From Tetracentron sinense (lineage: Eukaryota > Streptophyta > Magnoliopsida > Trochodendrales > Trochodendraceae), in the NCBI GenBank assembly GCA_015143295.1, contig CM026566.1:9349072-9413071 (forward strand): 64,000 bases of DNA, given 5' to 3'. Both the position numbers and the translations under genes were made by a program. Numbering within the stretch: the first letter of the stretch is position 1; each line of letters starts with the position of its first letter. Under the pieces are notes generated by a model. The model saw only the letters and a program-made list of their open reading frames with translations, was not told where the DNA came from and ran no database searches. Shown here in pieces: positions 10,983 to 22,943 of the stretch.

Positions 10983-11662
10983 CAACTTTTGGGAGACCTA
11001 ATTCGCGTCTTTGATATTTTGAAAGAGTAGAGGTCTAAGAAACTCTTCTAGGGTTTTTCTTATTGCTTTTATAAGATCTTTGTTGATCCCTCCTCTTTCT
11101 TAAATCCTAGAGAATACAAGTATAGATCTAAACCTTTGATCTTGCATTGTGTGATCTCAGATCTGTATGAGATCCCTCTAGGGTTTGAAATTTACTAAAT
11201 TGATTCACAACCCTACACCTTGTGTGTGTGTCCGGTGTTTGATCCGGAGCCTTCGTGGAAGGAGATCGATCGTGTGTGATCGTGGTTTTGAAGTCGTTTG
11301 AAAAGATTTGGTCGGTGTGGAACCGAAGCTGCTAAGGCAGAGATCGAACCTGCTGGTTCGTGGAAATCAAGAGTAAGAGTCTATACCTAGGAACGTCGTT
11401 TCTGTTTTGGTAAGGTCTTGTCTTGTACTTGATATCTTTTCATAGTGAAGTTTATTGCTGGACAAGGTCCCATGGTTTTTTCCCGTTAGGGTTTTCCACG
11501 TAAAAATCTTCTGTGTTTGATTTGTTTGGATTGTCTAATTGAATTGTTCATTGATTTCTAAACATATTAATTGAAAATTTTAAAATTGGTTAGAAATTAT
11601 TAGATAGACCTATTCACCCCTCCTCTAGGTCTTAGAGATCATTGATCTGGATAAATTTCAAT

Positions 11663-11674
11663 TGGTATCAGAGC
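11663..11674 (+). promoter_or_regulatory. SIRE2 primer-binding site
   Basis: TGGTATCAGAGC, two bases after the 5' LTR; initiator-Met tRNA type. Confidence 0.93.
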
Positions 11675-11727
11675 TTGTTCACTGATAAGGCTAATCCCTT
11701 AAGTGTGATCCTTGATTATCCGTGATC

Positions 11728-13425
11728 ATGAGTACTCTAAGAGAAGGAGGATCCGTCTCTCGTCCCCCAATTTTTGATGGAAATAATTATGCATACTGGA
11801 AAGCTAGAATGAGAGCCTTTCTCAAATCTATTGACGAGAGAATTTGGATGTCTATACAAAATGGGTGGACTACGCCCATAAAAACTGTAGGTGATTTGAC
11901 TGTCGTCAAATATTCTGATGAATGGACCAGAGAAGAGCTTGATTCAAGTGGATGGAACACTAAAGGTCTCAATGCTATCTTTACTGCAGTCACTGCTGAG
12001 GAATTCAGACGAATTTCTTCATGTGAAACAGCAAAGGAGGCTTGGGACATTCTTGAAATTACCCATGAGGGTACTACCACTGTTAAAATCTCAAAACTCC
12101 AAATGTTAACCACCAAATTTGAACATTTAAACATGGATGACAATGACACTTTTGATGAATTCTATGCAAAACTTAGTGACATTGTCAACGCTAGTTTCAA
12201 TTTAGGTGAGAAAATATCTGAGTCCAAAATAGTTAGAATAGTCCTTAGATCTCTCCCAGAGAGATTTCAACCCAAAGTCACTGCAATCGAAGAGAGTAAA
12301 AATGTTGACTCTCTGAAGATTGAGGAATTGGTTGGATCACTCCAAACCTATGAACTCAATCTACGTCCATCCAAGAAGAATAAATCTTTAGCCTTGAAAA
12401 CCATCAAGGAAACTTTGGATGAGGATGACAGTGATGGAGAAATGAATGAGGAAGAAATGGCTCTCTTTGTTAAAAAATTTCAAAAATTTTTTAGAACGAA
12501 AAAGAGGTTTAATCCCAAACAGGGAGGAAAATCTTTTGAGAAGTCAAAGTCTAAGCCCTGGGAAAACAAGAAAAATTCCAAGAGTGGCGACAAGAAATCC
12601 CAAGGTGTTCAATGTTATGAATGCCATGGCTTCAGTCATATTTCACCTAACTGTCCTAACAAGAAGAAGAGTAAGGGCAAGGTGATGAATGCCTGTTGGG
12701 ATGACAGTGATTCCGAGAATGAAGAATCGGACAGTTCCTCTTCAAGTGAAGATACTGGAAATCATACGGCTTTCACTGTTTCCCTTTCTGGGATTCTTGA
12801 GACTACCTCTGCGGTTGATGAAAATGACAGAAGTGATGAGAGTATTCATACTGAGTCTAGTGATGACTTACAGAAGAGTCAAACTGACTCTGAAAGTGAT
12901 GGAGATTTGAAAACAACTTATGATAAGTTGTATGCTGAAAGTTTGAAACTGACTAAAACAAAAATCTCTTTGAGCAAAAAACTCAAACTCATTTAAAATG
13001 AAAGAGATATCTGTAAACTAGTAGCAGAAGAGAAGAGTGCACTAGTTAGTCAGTTGGAGAATGAAAAAGAAGCATTTGTTATAAAAGTTCAATGTCTTTT
13101 GGAAGAGAATGTCTCATTGACTAATGTGGTCAGAAAATTAGAAGTTGAAAGAGACACTTCCATAAAAGAAATTGAAGAGTTAAGAACTCTACAAATGGAG
13201 CTGGAAACTTTTAAAGTCTCTCTTGTTGATAAGGTGAAATTTCTTGAAAAAGAACATCAAATTACCCTTAAAGACAAGACTGACTTGATTCAGAAGGTCT
13301 ATACTCTTGAAAAAGAAGTAAGAATGTTTGGTAACACTAGCTGCCTAGATGAATTAGTTAGAAAGTATGGATCAAATTCGAGTAGATCAGGGATGGGACA
13401 TGTTGACACACCAGCTGGTCCTTAA
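11728..13425 (+). pseudogene. SIRE2 gag region
   Basis: ATG 11728 opens a reading region that begins STLREGGSVSRPPIFDGNNY and continues through a UBN2-type gag domain (about residues 20-220). A lysine-rich stretch follows, then a CCHC knuckle (CYECHGFSHISPNC, about residue 298), a long Ser/Asp/Glu-rich acidic region (about 325-400) and a strongly predicted coiled coil (heptad-like L, E and K, about 12920-13330). Sirevirus Gag is longer than in other Copia lineages and is known for a coiled coil. It forms cytoplasmic particles. The region is close to whole, with about one break. ATG 11728 is chosen because it matches the SIRE1 head. Confidence 0.88.
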
Positions 13426-13437
13426 GCTGTTGGTACA

Positions 13438-16400
13438 ATGGCTAGTGTAGTGTTTGAGCCAATACATTCTGATCCTAAAGAATATTTACCTTCTACATCA
13501 AGTACTAAGGCTTATACAAATTTTGTAAAGCCTAGAAATACAGCTCCTAGAGTGAATGCTTTAAGGAATCAAATTCCTGTTAGAAGAAATCCTCCTCCTC
13601 TTCCAAGATTCATACCCACATGTCACTTTTGTGGTGTGAGAGGTCACATTCGACCTAATTGTAATGCATTTAGGAGAGGTCCCCGAAATGGTTCATGGAA
13701 CCAAAATCAAAGTCAAGGGACTCTTCAAAGGCAGATTCAGGTTCTAGCTGAAAAGTCTAGAATGTTGAGCGATGATGTTAATAGAATTGCTCAAATCTCC
13801 AGGACAAGAACTGGTCAATTTATTCCAAATGATTATTCAAGAGGAAACAATTTGACTTATCAAAAAACTAGAACTGAACAAAACAAAAAAAGGTCTAGGA
13901 GGACAAAAAGGAAAAAGGTCTCTACTACACAGATTAATGATCAAAGATCTAAACAAAGTTTAAAGACTGTGTATGTAAGAAAGGAAGACCTTAAGTGCTT
14001 TGTCATTCATACTGCATTGAAAGCCCAAAACACAGAAATGTGGTACTTCGACAGTGGGTGTTCTCGGCATATGACAGGTAACAAGTCCTTATTTATTCAA
14101 TTTGAGGACTGTCCAGATGGGACTGTTACTTTTGGTGATGGAAGCAAGTCTTTAGTCAAAGGGAAGGCTATCATCGATTCACCAGGCATACCTAAATTGA
14201 AAGATGCTTTGTTTGTTGAAGGACTGAAAGCTAATTTAATTAGCATAAGTCAACTATGTGATGATAACCATGCTGTACACTTTACTCAAAATAAATGCTT
14301 AGTCATTAATGGTAAAGGTAAGTGTGTTCTAGAAGGATTGAGAACCACTGACAATTGCTACGGCTTAACTCCCAGTCCTAATCCCTCAAATGTCTGTTAT
14401 AAGACTAAAATTGAGGAAGTTGATTTGTGGCACCGAAGACTAGGTCACATGAACTTCAAAGACCTATGTAAAATCTCTAAGCAAGAGCTTGTGAGAGGTG
14501 TTCCCAAACTAGGAAAGCCTTCTACTGCTGTGTGTGGGCCATGCCAAATTGGTAAACAAATTAGAACCCCACATAAGAAGACTTCAAGTATTGCTACTTC
14601 ATATCCACTGGAATTAATTCATATGGATCTTATGGGTCCTACAAGAACTGAAAGTCTAGGTGGAAAGCGATACATCCTAGTCATGGTTGATGATTTCTCA
14701 AGAATGTCATGGGTGGCATTTATAAGAGAGAAATCCGATGCTTTTGACAATTTCAAAAGTATTTGCCTGAAAATTCAAGATGAGAAAAGATGCCAAATCA
14801 CTCGAATTCGAAGTGATCATGGAAAGGAGTTTGAAAACTCTAAGTACAACGACTTTTGTGATGAGTCGGGTATCAAACATGAATTTTCTGCACCTATTAC
14901 ACCTCAGCAAAATGGTGTAGTAGAGAGGAAGAACAGGGTTCTCCAAGAGATGGCTAGAGTTATGCTTCATAGCAACAATCTAGCTTATCATTTTTGGGCT
15001 GAGGCAGTTAACACTGCTTGCTATATAGTTAATAGAGTTTTTGTAAGACCTGGAACAAGGAAAACCCCATATGAGTTGTGGAATAACAAGAAACCTAGTG
15101 TCAAGTACTTTCGAGAATTCGGAAGTAAATGCTATATCCTTAAGGATAGAGAGCAACTGGGCAAATTTGAATCCCGGAGTGATGAAGGGATATTTCTTGG
15201 ATATTCCACCAACAGTAGAGCTTATCGAGTGTATAACTTGAGAACCTCTACAATTATGGAGTCCATAAATATAGTTGTGGATGACTCCGGTGTTGAAAAT
15301 GTGCAACATGAGGATAATGAAAGTGCTGAAAATGAAAATGTTGAAATTGTTTCAACTCCACCTATTGATAAGCAAACATCTCCATCAAAACCTACACATC
15401 CTAGGGTCATGAGTCCTCACACCCCCACTGATATAATTGGTGATGTTGAAAGTGGAGTGAGAACGAGGAAACAAATTGAAAATGAAGTTAGCTACATTTG
15501 CTATACTTCATCTTTTGAACCCAAGAATGTAGCTGAAGCTCTTGCAGATGATAATTGGATAAATGCAATGCAAGAAGAGTTACTTTAGTTTACTAGGAAT
15601 GATGTTTGGTATTTAGTACCTAGGCCTAACAATACAAATGTGATAGGAACCAAATGGATTTTCAAGAACAAATCTGATGAAAAAGGTACTATCATAAGAA
15701 ATAAGGCTAGGTTAGTTGCACAAGGATACACCCAAATTGAAGGTATTGACTTCGATGAAACGTTTGCTCCTGTAGCCAGGCTAGAATCAATAAGAATTCT
15801 TCTAGCAGTGGCTTGCCATATGAAATTCAAACTTTTTCAAATGGATGTTAAGAGTGCATTTCTGAATGGCATTCTACATGAAGAAGTCTATGTGGAACAA
15901 CCAAAAGGGTTTGAAGATCCACATCATCTTGATCAAGTTTATCGACTGAAAAGGGCCCTCTATGGTTTAAAGCAAGCTCCAAGAGCTTGGTATGAGAGGC
16001 TGACTACTTATCTCTTGGAAAATGGATTTTCGAGAGGAGGAGTAGACAGAACCCTTTTCATAAAGAATGTGAAAGGTGATATTGTCATCACCCAGATATA
16101 TGTTGATGACATAGTATTTGGTTCCACATTAGACTTACATGCTCATTCATTTGCTAAACAAATGAAAAATGAATTTGAAATGAGCATGGTTGGTGAGCTA
16201 AGTTTCTTTCTTGGTCTTCAGATCAAGCAATTGGATTCTGGGATCTCAGTATCTCAAATCAAATATGCAAAAAATCTAGTGAAGAAATTTGGAATGAGTT
16301 CTACTAAGCATGTAAGGACTCCTATGAGTTCTACTACAAAACTTAGTAAAGATGCTACAGGCAAAGGTGTTGATCAAACTTCTTATAGAAGCATGATTGG

Positions 16401-17043
16401 TAGTTTACTCAACCTAACTGCTACTAGACCTGACATAGCCTTTAGTGTTGGTGCTTGTGCCCGCTATCAAGCGAGCCCAAAAGAGTCTCACTTGCTTGCA
16501 GTAAAGCGTATCATTCGATATGTGAGTGGAACTCTATCATTTGGCCTCTTGTATTCTTTTGATACAAATGCCACGATAGTGGGATATTCCGATGCCGATT
16601 GGGCCGGAAATGCTGATGATAGGAAAAGCACCTCAGGAGGATGTTTCTATATTGGAAATTGCTTAGTTGCTTGGCTTAGCAAAAAGCAGAATTCAATTTC
16701 GTTGTCCACTGCAGAAGCTGAGTACATTGCAGCTGGCAGTTGTTGCACTCAACTTCTGTGGATGAAGCAGATGTTGAATGATTACGGGATTGAACAGAGC
16801 ACTATAACTGTGTATTGTGATAATTCTAGTGCTATCAATATTTCCAAAAATCCCGTTCAACATTCTCGCACAAAACACATAGACATAAGACATCATTTCA
16901 TCCGTGATCTTGTTGAGTAAAAGATTGTGTCTATAGAGTATGTCCAAACAGAGAATCAATTGGCGGACATTCTAACAAAACCCTTAGATTCCCTTAGGTT
17001 TGAACTCCTTAGGAAATCCATAGGTTTGTGCGGAGTTGAGTAA
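13438..17043 (+). pseudogene. SIRE2 pol region: protease, integrase, RT, RNase H
   Basis: Domain order is Copia: a second CCHC knuckle (CHFCGVRGHIRPNC, near 13622), aspartic protease (YFDSGCSRHMTG, near 14044), GAG-pre-integrase (LWHRRLGHMNF, near 14427), integrase core (HMDLMGPTR, DDFSRMSWVAF, QQNGVVERKNR, 14620-14940), reverse transcriptase ([21 protein letters not shown] near 15705; catalytic YVDDIVFGS near 16101) and RNase H ([17 protein letters not shown] near 16585; closing [14 protein letters not shown]). RT and RNase H make cDNA in the particle, and integrase inserts it. It is nearly whole with about two breaks. Confidence 0.9.
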
Positions 17044-18214
17044 AGATGTACTTGTTTCATAGCTTATGTGTTCTTCATGTTCTATTTATGTCATAGAGCT
17101 ATTTTTTTTGTTATTTTCTTTAAATAATAAAAAATCCAAAAACATTAAAAAAATTGAAAAATATTGCAAAAAATAATGTGTTTGTATGACCTTCTCTCCT
17201 ATCTTTATGCATAAATTTTTTTCCTTGAAATCATAATTGATTGTTAACTCCAAGGTTAAATTTTATTTAGGATTGAGAAAATAAGGACAGTTCAACTGTT
17301 TGTTCTATCATGTGATTAAAAATGGTCATAATCAATGATTTCAGTTAGAGTTGAGTAAACAAAGTTGTTATGTGTTACACATGCACTCTAACTGATTTTT
17401 GAGATGGTATTAGTTCCTATTTAAAGGTTCTGATATTATACCATATGGTTCCCTAGATTAATCAAATCTAGTACAACCAAAGTCATAAAAAATTCCATAA
17501 GGTGAGCACCCTTGTTATAAAAATTATTGACATGGAGAGGACTACCAGTGAGTTTGTGTGATAGCTACTAGTGAATGCAAACAGTGAGTAATGGCTACCT
17601 AGACAAACAGTAGGTATCTATTTGGATTGCTAGTGTGAAAGCCCCTACTGTCATTAGAAAGAGCTACCTTCTCACTTGAGTGAAAGTCACCAGTGTGCTA
17701 TAAACTATATATGTGTACTCCAAAAAGAATTCTCACAATGAGTACAATTTGACTATAAAATAAAAAATTCTTAATTAGTCAAATATGGGGTAAAAATTGC
17801 TCATCATAAGTTATATGGATGTTTCTTGGTTTTAATCTAGTTTTTGAACTTTTTAGAGTCCCATATGCGATATAATGTCAAAATCCTACATATGTGATGA
17901 TACCACTTCAAAAATACAAGTAATGACCTTTGCTTACACTCGCACATTACTTCTTCATGTTTCTTGACTCTAAATGAGTAATTGATGCAGAAACCAATAT
18001 TGATCACCGATGAACCTTAGTAGTTGTATACATAATCCTTGTTTATGACTATTCTAAAGTAGATATTCTTGAGTGACAATATGTTATGATTTTGTTGAAA
18101 TCAATGTTTGCTTCTATGATTGGAAATTAGGTTTTTTTGAGGTGAAATTCAGTTTAAAACTTTCTATGATTGAGGGGGAGTAAAATGGTTTTATATTAAA
18201 ATTTCATGAAAAAT
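17044..18214 (+). other. SIRE2 post-pol non-coding spacer
   Basis: No domain-bearing ORF is present. Bases 17536-17700 hold the motif block shared with SIRE1 4063-4215 (GGCTACCTAG, ACAGTAGGTATCTAT, GTGAAAGCCC). A GAGGGGGAGTAA tract occurs near 18172, which is one of the repeated Sirevirus polypurine-like tracts. Confidence 0.75.
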
Positions 18215-18224
18215 TTTTCAGACC

Positions 18225-18282
18225 ATCGATCGCTCGGTGTTATGGACCGATCGATCGGTCTTTCGTGAACAGGGTTATAAAA
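18225..18282 (+). promoter_or_regulatory. Palindrome doublet and TATA box upstream of the third ORF of SIRE2
   Basis: Two 14-bp palindromes (18225-18238 and 18246-18259) of the same type as the LTR module lie 21 bp apart, matching the module phase. TATAAAA at 18276-18282 follows 17 bp later, and the ORF start is 190-230 bp further on. The layout repeats palindromes-then-TATA from the LTR, so an internal promoter for the third ORF is a candidate. Family knowledge would otherwise suggest expression by splicing. Confidence 0.55.
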
Positions 18283-18471
18283 CTCCCATTTCGCATTTTT
18301 TCTTTTCACCTGTTCTCCGACCTCCAGAGCGATCCCTTGGTTCCTACTCCTCAAAATCCTCCATAAGGTCATTCCTTTCGATTCTAAGAGTTTCCCAAGC
18401 TTTACAAAGGTAAATCTTGTTTCCTTTTCTCTTTTGGGTTGATTTTCACAACTAGGGCATCATCATTTACA

Positions 18472-19761
18472 ATGGTTTTTTCAATATCCCTGGTTATTGT
18501 TGCTTTCCTCATGTCCGGTGTTTCTAAACGCCGTAAATTGATTCTCAACAACCAAGAGGACCCTCTCGAGGAAGAGGAACTCAATGAGCCATACTCATTC
18601 ACTCCAATCAGTCATGGGATTTCCATAGGGGACAGACCACTCCGTAGAATGATTGATTCTACTGCTGAGAATCGCCAAAAGGCTTTGGCTGATAAAACTC
18701 GTAAAAACAAGGGTAAAGCCTCATCTTCTCATGCCAGTCGGTCATCTTCTTTCATTAATCCTTCGGCTGCTCAACTTTACCGTGAATATTTTAGCAAGAA
18801 GGCTATCATGGTTGAGCGAGGAATTCAAATTTCAGACTTTGATGATTATTACCTTCCTAAGCTCATTGCCGATCGTCAATGGGAAGGTATTCTCAATTTA
18901 TCATGTCCTGCTTCTATTCAGTTGGTTCAGGAATTTTATTCCAATTTTTCTGATATCAACTTAAAATCTTGGTCTTTCAAATCTAGAGCTTTAGAAAAAT
19001 CCGTGGTTATAAATCCTGATGTGATTGCTACAATTCTTGGTTGTCCTCGAGTTCCAAATGCTTATTATCCTTATAGATATAAGACTGATGAGGATAAAGA
19101 AACCATGGAAACTGTTGTTACCTTTCTTAGTGGTACTCCGTCATTTTGGGTTGGTTCTCTCATTGAAGTGTCTAAACTCACTAGGGATGCAAGACTTGTA
19201 AACCTAGAAAAGAGTGCCAATATCCACCCAAGGGTTCATACTGCTGACCTCAGGGAAGATAGAGCTCGTTTTCTGTTCAGTCTTCTTAGTGGGCATGATA
19301 TTGATCTTGCAGCACACATTATCGATTTGATGATCCAAGCTCATCGAACTAAAACTGTAGTTGGAGCTCTTCCATTTGGATCCCTTATTACTAAGCTTCT
19401 TGGTTCACAAGGGGTATTTGCACCTCCTGGTGTTCCTACACGAGTCCCTAAGGGTCCAATCAACAAAAAGACCCTATCTCAGAGTTTCTCACATGCCTCA
19501 CTTCGAGATATTGATGAAGAAGCTGAAGTTGGTGCTGGGTCATCTCGTCCTCCTCCGGCCTCGATTGATGATCTTCCTGGGATGATGAGAGCGATGCATA
19601 TGGACCTGAAGACCCATGTTTCCTCCTACCAGGAGTTCACTACAGAGATGAGAGGTCGTCTTGGTTCGCTTGATGCAGCTGTGCTGAGTGTTCAGCGTGA
19701 GCTTCATGACTTCAGAGCATATTATGAGTCACAGCTTACTTCAGATGATGATATTGAGTGA
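18472..19761 (+). CDS. SIRE2 third ORF (Sirevirus env-position ORF, plant transposon protein type)
   Basis: An intact ORF of 429 codons from ATG 18472, or 416 from ATG 18511. The upstream in-frame codons have no ATG. The 18472 start adds a short hydrophobic head (MVFSISLVIVAFLMSG) before a basic SKRRK patch. The body resembles the putative plant transposon protein family found in retrotransposons (AAQLYREYFSKKAIMVERG, then a W/FY-rich helical region, LVQEFYSNF, and a PFGSLITKLL motif). The C-terminus is acidic and helical. Sireviruses often carry such an ORF where retroviruses have env, but I see no fusion peptide or convincing membrane anchor, so envelope function is not supported. It is the best-preserved coding segment of SIRE2. 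Confidence 0.75.
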   Translation: MVFSISLVIVAFLMSGVSKRRKLILNNQEDPLEEEELNEPYSFTPISHGISIGDRPLRRMIDSTAENRQKALADKTRKNKGKASSSHASRSSSFINPSAAQLYREYFSKKAIMVERGIQISDFDDYYLPKLIADRQWEGILNLSCPASIQLVQEFYSNFSDINLKSWSFKSRALEKSVVINPDVIATILGCPRVPNAYYPYRYKTDEDKETMETVVTFLSGTPSFWVGSLIEVSKLTRDARLVNLEKSANIHPRVHTADLREDRARFLFSLLSGHDIDLAAHIIDLMIQAHRTKTVVGALPFGSLITKLLGSQGVFAPPGVPTRVPKGPINKKTLSQSFSHASLRDIDEEAEVGAGSSRPPPASIDDLPGMMRAMHMDLKTHVSSYQEFTTEMRGRLGSLDAAVLSVQRELHDFRAYYESQLTSDDDIE

Positions 19762-20303
19762 CAGTCAGACTGTTGAACTAGGATACTCCTTAAGTTTCAT
19801 GTTTTTATTTAGGAGGTTACTGTGGACCTTGTTTTTTTTTGTGACTTTTGCTGTATTTTGTCTTGGTTGTACATAGTACAAACCTTATATGGATGTTATT
19901 GACATGGCTACTTCTACATGTTTGCAATATTACTCTGCGTTTATGTTATCTCCTGCTTTTACCTTAATTCTATTGTTTATATTCCACCTTTGGCATTTCG
20001 AGTCAAAAAGGGGGAGAAGATGGGGACTTCATTGTTATTATTGTGATATAGGATATGGGTATTATGGATTATTGCTTTGAATATTATTTCCCATGCTTCA
20101 CAGGTCTTTGGTTGAGCATGTGCAGGCAAACAGGTTCTAAGATTGAAACAGGTTCTAAGATTGTTGAAACATGACAAGATGACAAGTTGAAAGTGTTACG
20201 TAATTTTCTTTATTGAGTCATGTAAAGGTCAAATTTTCAATTTTGAATCAATTGGGAAAATTTGAACCTAGTATGTGAGTCGGTCATGTTTTGTCCCGGA
20301 ATT

Positions 20304-20318
20304 GCCAAAGGGGGAGAT
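20304..20318 (+). promoter_or_regulatory. SIRE2 polypurine tract
   Basis: GCCAAAGGGGGAGAT abuts the 3' LTR. A further AAAAAGGGGGAGAAG tract lies near 20005 in the spacer 19762-20303, which otherwise holds nothing recognised. Confidence 0.88.
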
Positions 20319-20690
20319 TGTAAATCCCTAAATAGGTGTTGGCAAATTCCGTGATCATTAGATAGGTCATGTGAGTCGAGTCATGTTCAACTTGTCAGAA
20401 GAGAAGAGCTAAAGCTTACAGAGATGAAGAAAGAGGGAAGAAAAAGTTCGACTTGGAGCTAGACAGGAATGGACCTTAGAGACCCATACATAGGTGGTTT
20501 GGGTAGATAACTCTAAAACATGACCGAGGAGGATAGTTTGTAAACCTAACAAAGTTTGAATCTTCGTTGAATCAAGTATAAACAGTGATAAAAGAATATG
20601 GTTTGAACAAATTAGTCCCACGATCTCCGGTATGGGAGCGAGCGACGTTGGCCCTACGAGCGACGTGGCTATCGACTGGACAAAATACGC
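20319..20690 (+). repeat. SIRE2 3' LTR, partial
   Basis: The first 100 bp equal the 5' LTR. From about 20418 to 20690 the match becomes gappy, mainly in short homopolymers and in the palindromes, and then stops within the module at the position equivalent to about 10815. The texture looks like unpolished long-read sequence rather than normal decay. Sequence from 20691 belongs to Gypsy D. Confidence 0.8.
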
Positions 20691-21395
20691 TTGGCAAAAA
20701 TAGTGAACAAAAATTCTTAATGAATAAAGTAATTCCAAGTGTTACATAAATAATGACTTACTAAATAATACATAAGTACAAAAGAGTCAATGCGATGAAT
20801 TACTAACTCAAGCCTACATGAAAATCCCCAAAGGAAAAAGACCAAAATACATGTCTCTCTCTCTCGCACTCATCCCGACCAGTGGCATAGGCCAAGCTTC
20901 CTAAATCTAGGGAGAAGCATCCCGATAAACTCTGATCACCATGAGCTACCTAGATCCAAGGGACGAGCAGTCCATTACAACATAATGTACCTGCAACATA
21001 AAAGTACGGCGAGCATGGAATATTAAGGGGACAAGTACTACAACAATAGTAATAACGATAAAATAAACATACATCATTTACAGTCATCCATCATAGTTCA
21101 CGAATCAGAGTGCGGAAGCATAACAATTAACAACATAATCTTGGCATCATATTTAAACTCATACTTAGGGTTCATGCTTTGAATAAAACCTCTTTCACCT
21201 TCCTTGTGATTCTTGTAATTTACACTTTACATTTTATGCTTCTTGTGGGTGTCTTACATGTCTTATGAGGTTCTTCTCATTGGCTAGTACCCGAACTATG
21301 AAATGGACGGACATACTAGGTTCTTATCTGGTTCTTGTCTCGTGACTATCATGTGTGTTTTCTTGTCGACTTGCTTATGAATTTCCTTATTTGCC

Positions 21396-21840
21396 TAGGA
21401 ACAGATGATAATGCCCGTACCTGGTCTTAATACATTGTCACCCTTCCATTATTTCTTGATTCTTGTTTGGAGACAGATACTAGTACCCGTACCTGGTCTA
21501 AGTATACTAGTATCCTCTCATACTTGTTGCAAATAGATGTTAATGCCCGTACCTGGTCTTAGTACATTAATACCCTTTCATACTTGTCTTGGAAACATAT
21601 ACTAGTGCCCGTACCTGGTCTTAGTACACTAGCATACTTTCATATTATTCTTGTCTTGAAAACAGATACTAGTGCCCGTACCTGGTCTTAGTACACTAGT
21701 ATCCTTTCATGCTTGTTATTTTACTTGGAGACAGATGCTAGTACCCTTGCCTGGTCTTAGTATACTAGCATCCTCTCATACTTGTTTGGGAATAGATGTT
21801 AGTGCCCGTACTTGGTCTTAGTACACTAACATCCTTCCAT
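21396..21840 (-). repeat. Tandem array in Gypsy D LTR (unit about 60-70 bp)
   Basis: About seven imperfect units with the core GCCCGTACCTGGTCTTAGTA followed by CACTA and ending in TTTCATACTTG. It occupies the slot that holds 64- or 69-bp arrays in Gypsy A and a different array in Gypsy C. Confidence 0.85.
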
Positions 21841-22518
21841 ACTTCGTGATTCTTGCTTGTCATGTTTTCTTGTGAGCCAGGTATGACATATCCTAGGGAT
21901 ATGCCCTACCCTTGACATTCATGTTCGTTTAACTTGTGAGCCAGAGGCTAGCACCCGCACATCCCTGGGCTACCAACCTCCTTGACATATGCTTATTTCT
22001 TGTTTTATTTATCTTGTACTAATACTCGTTAAAGAAACCAAGTTCATGCAAGCATGCGTGTGTGTGTGTAGCAATTGTAGTAGGCATGATGACATACTTG
22101 AGTACGATGATCACATGAGCGTAGCATTTCAATTCTTACTATGAGCATATGGAAATATAAATGCATACTTTCATAATTCAAGTTCACTCATTCAAATCGT
22201 CATTTAAACATTTTCTCAAACACTTGGTAAGCATCACAATTATAGCCTTTTGATTTAAGTTGCTTAGTGTATGTTTTTCATCCACCACAGAGATATGTTC
22301 ATTATGTTTGAAAATGCCCTTCCACCATTATCCATCACACTACATACATCACCCCACACGGCATCCATTCGCCACAACCCACCATCCATTCACACATTCC
22401 CACACCTTTATCCATTTATCTTATTTATTATATGGATTACATCATAACTCAATAAAAAGGACATACAACATATAAACTCATCATATTTGAGGAAAAAATC
22501 AAGGTTATTACTAATGAT

Positions 22519-22537
22519 GTTAGTAGGGTGTACTAAC
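22519..22537 (-). promoter_or_regulatory. GTTAGTA hairpin box, Gypsy D LTR
   Basis: On the minus strand GTTAGTACACCCTACTAAC, a perfect 7-bp inverted repeat around CACCC, identical to the boxes in the Gypsy A LTRs. Confidence 0.7.
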
Positions 22538-22623
22538 CTTGAGTCAAGACTTGATCTTGGGTGAAAACCCTTGATTTGAAGCTCCAACTTGGAAGAAGGA
22601 GGACCCTTGCTTGAAGAATGCTT

Positions 22624-22640
22624 GGGGGGGGGGGGGGGGG
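22624..22640. repeat. G17 homopolymer
   Basis: Seventeen consecutive G within the Gypsy D LTR leader. The length is unreliable in any assembly. Confidence 0.9.
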
Positions 22641-22943
22641 AAAGAAACCCTTTTGAGGAAAGCCTTGAAGAACGTTGCCCTAGCTTTGGAAAACACTCCC
22701 CACGAGTTTAAGGCTTGGCTTTGAAGGAAACCAACTTTGTGAAGATCCTTGGATGTTCAAACCCTTGATCTCTTCACCAAGGATGCCCTAGGAGAAAAAC
22801 CCTCTTCTTCTTCTCTCACTCTCTCTCAAATTTCTGCCCTAAGGGTTTATGAAACCCTTAGGCTCGAGCAAGCCTTTATAGGCAAGGTGAAAATGCCCAA
22901 AAGAAAAAAAATCCCTTAATGAAATTTCTGCAAAACACGATAG

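Larger units (their letters stand above)
10440..11660 (+). repeat. SIRE2 5' LTR
   Basis: It starts TGTAAATCCC directly after the Copia B piece and ends TTTCA before the primer site. It holds the seven-palindrome module (10744-10928) and a TATA box (10975). Its first 100 bp recur exactly at 20319. Confidence 0.92.
10440..20690 (+). mobile_element. SIRE2: Copia, Sirevirus LTR retrotransposon with third ORF
   Basis: Parts in order: 5' LTR (10440-11660), primer site, gag with coiled coil and two CCHC knuckles, pol (protease, integrase, RT, RNase H), a conserved non-coding spacer, a palindrome doublet with TATA, a third ORF, a polypurine tract and the start of a 3' LTR at 20319. It sits in the 3' LTR of Copia B. 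The coding region is nearly whole, with about three breaks. The first 100 bp of the two LTRs are identical, suggesting a young element. The right end is not seen, because the LTR gives way to Gypsy D sequence near 20690. Confidence 0.9.

Noticed and set aside
18472-19761. Third ORF of SIRE2 as a host gene
   Set aside because: It lies between pol and the polypurine tract of SIRE2 and resembles the plant retrotransposon-associated ORF family.
18472-19761. Third ORF as a true envelope protein
   Set aside because: No convincing membrane anchor, cleavage site or fusion peptide is visible; only a short hydrophobic head if the first ATG is used.
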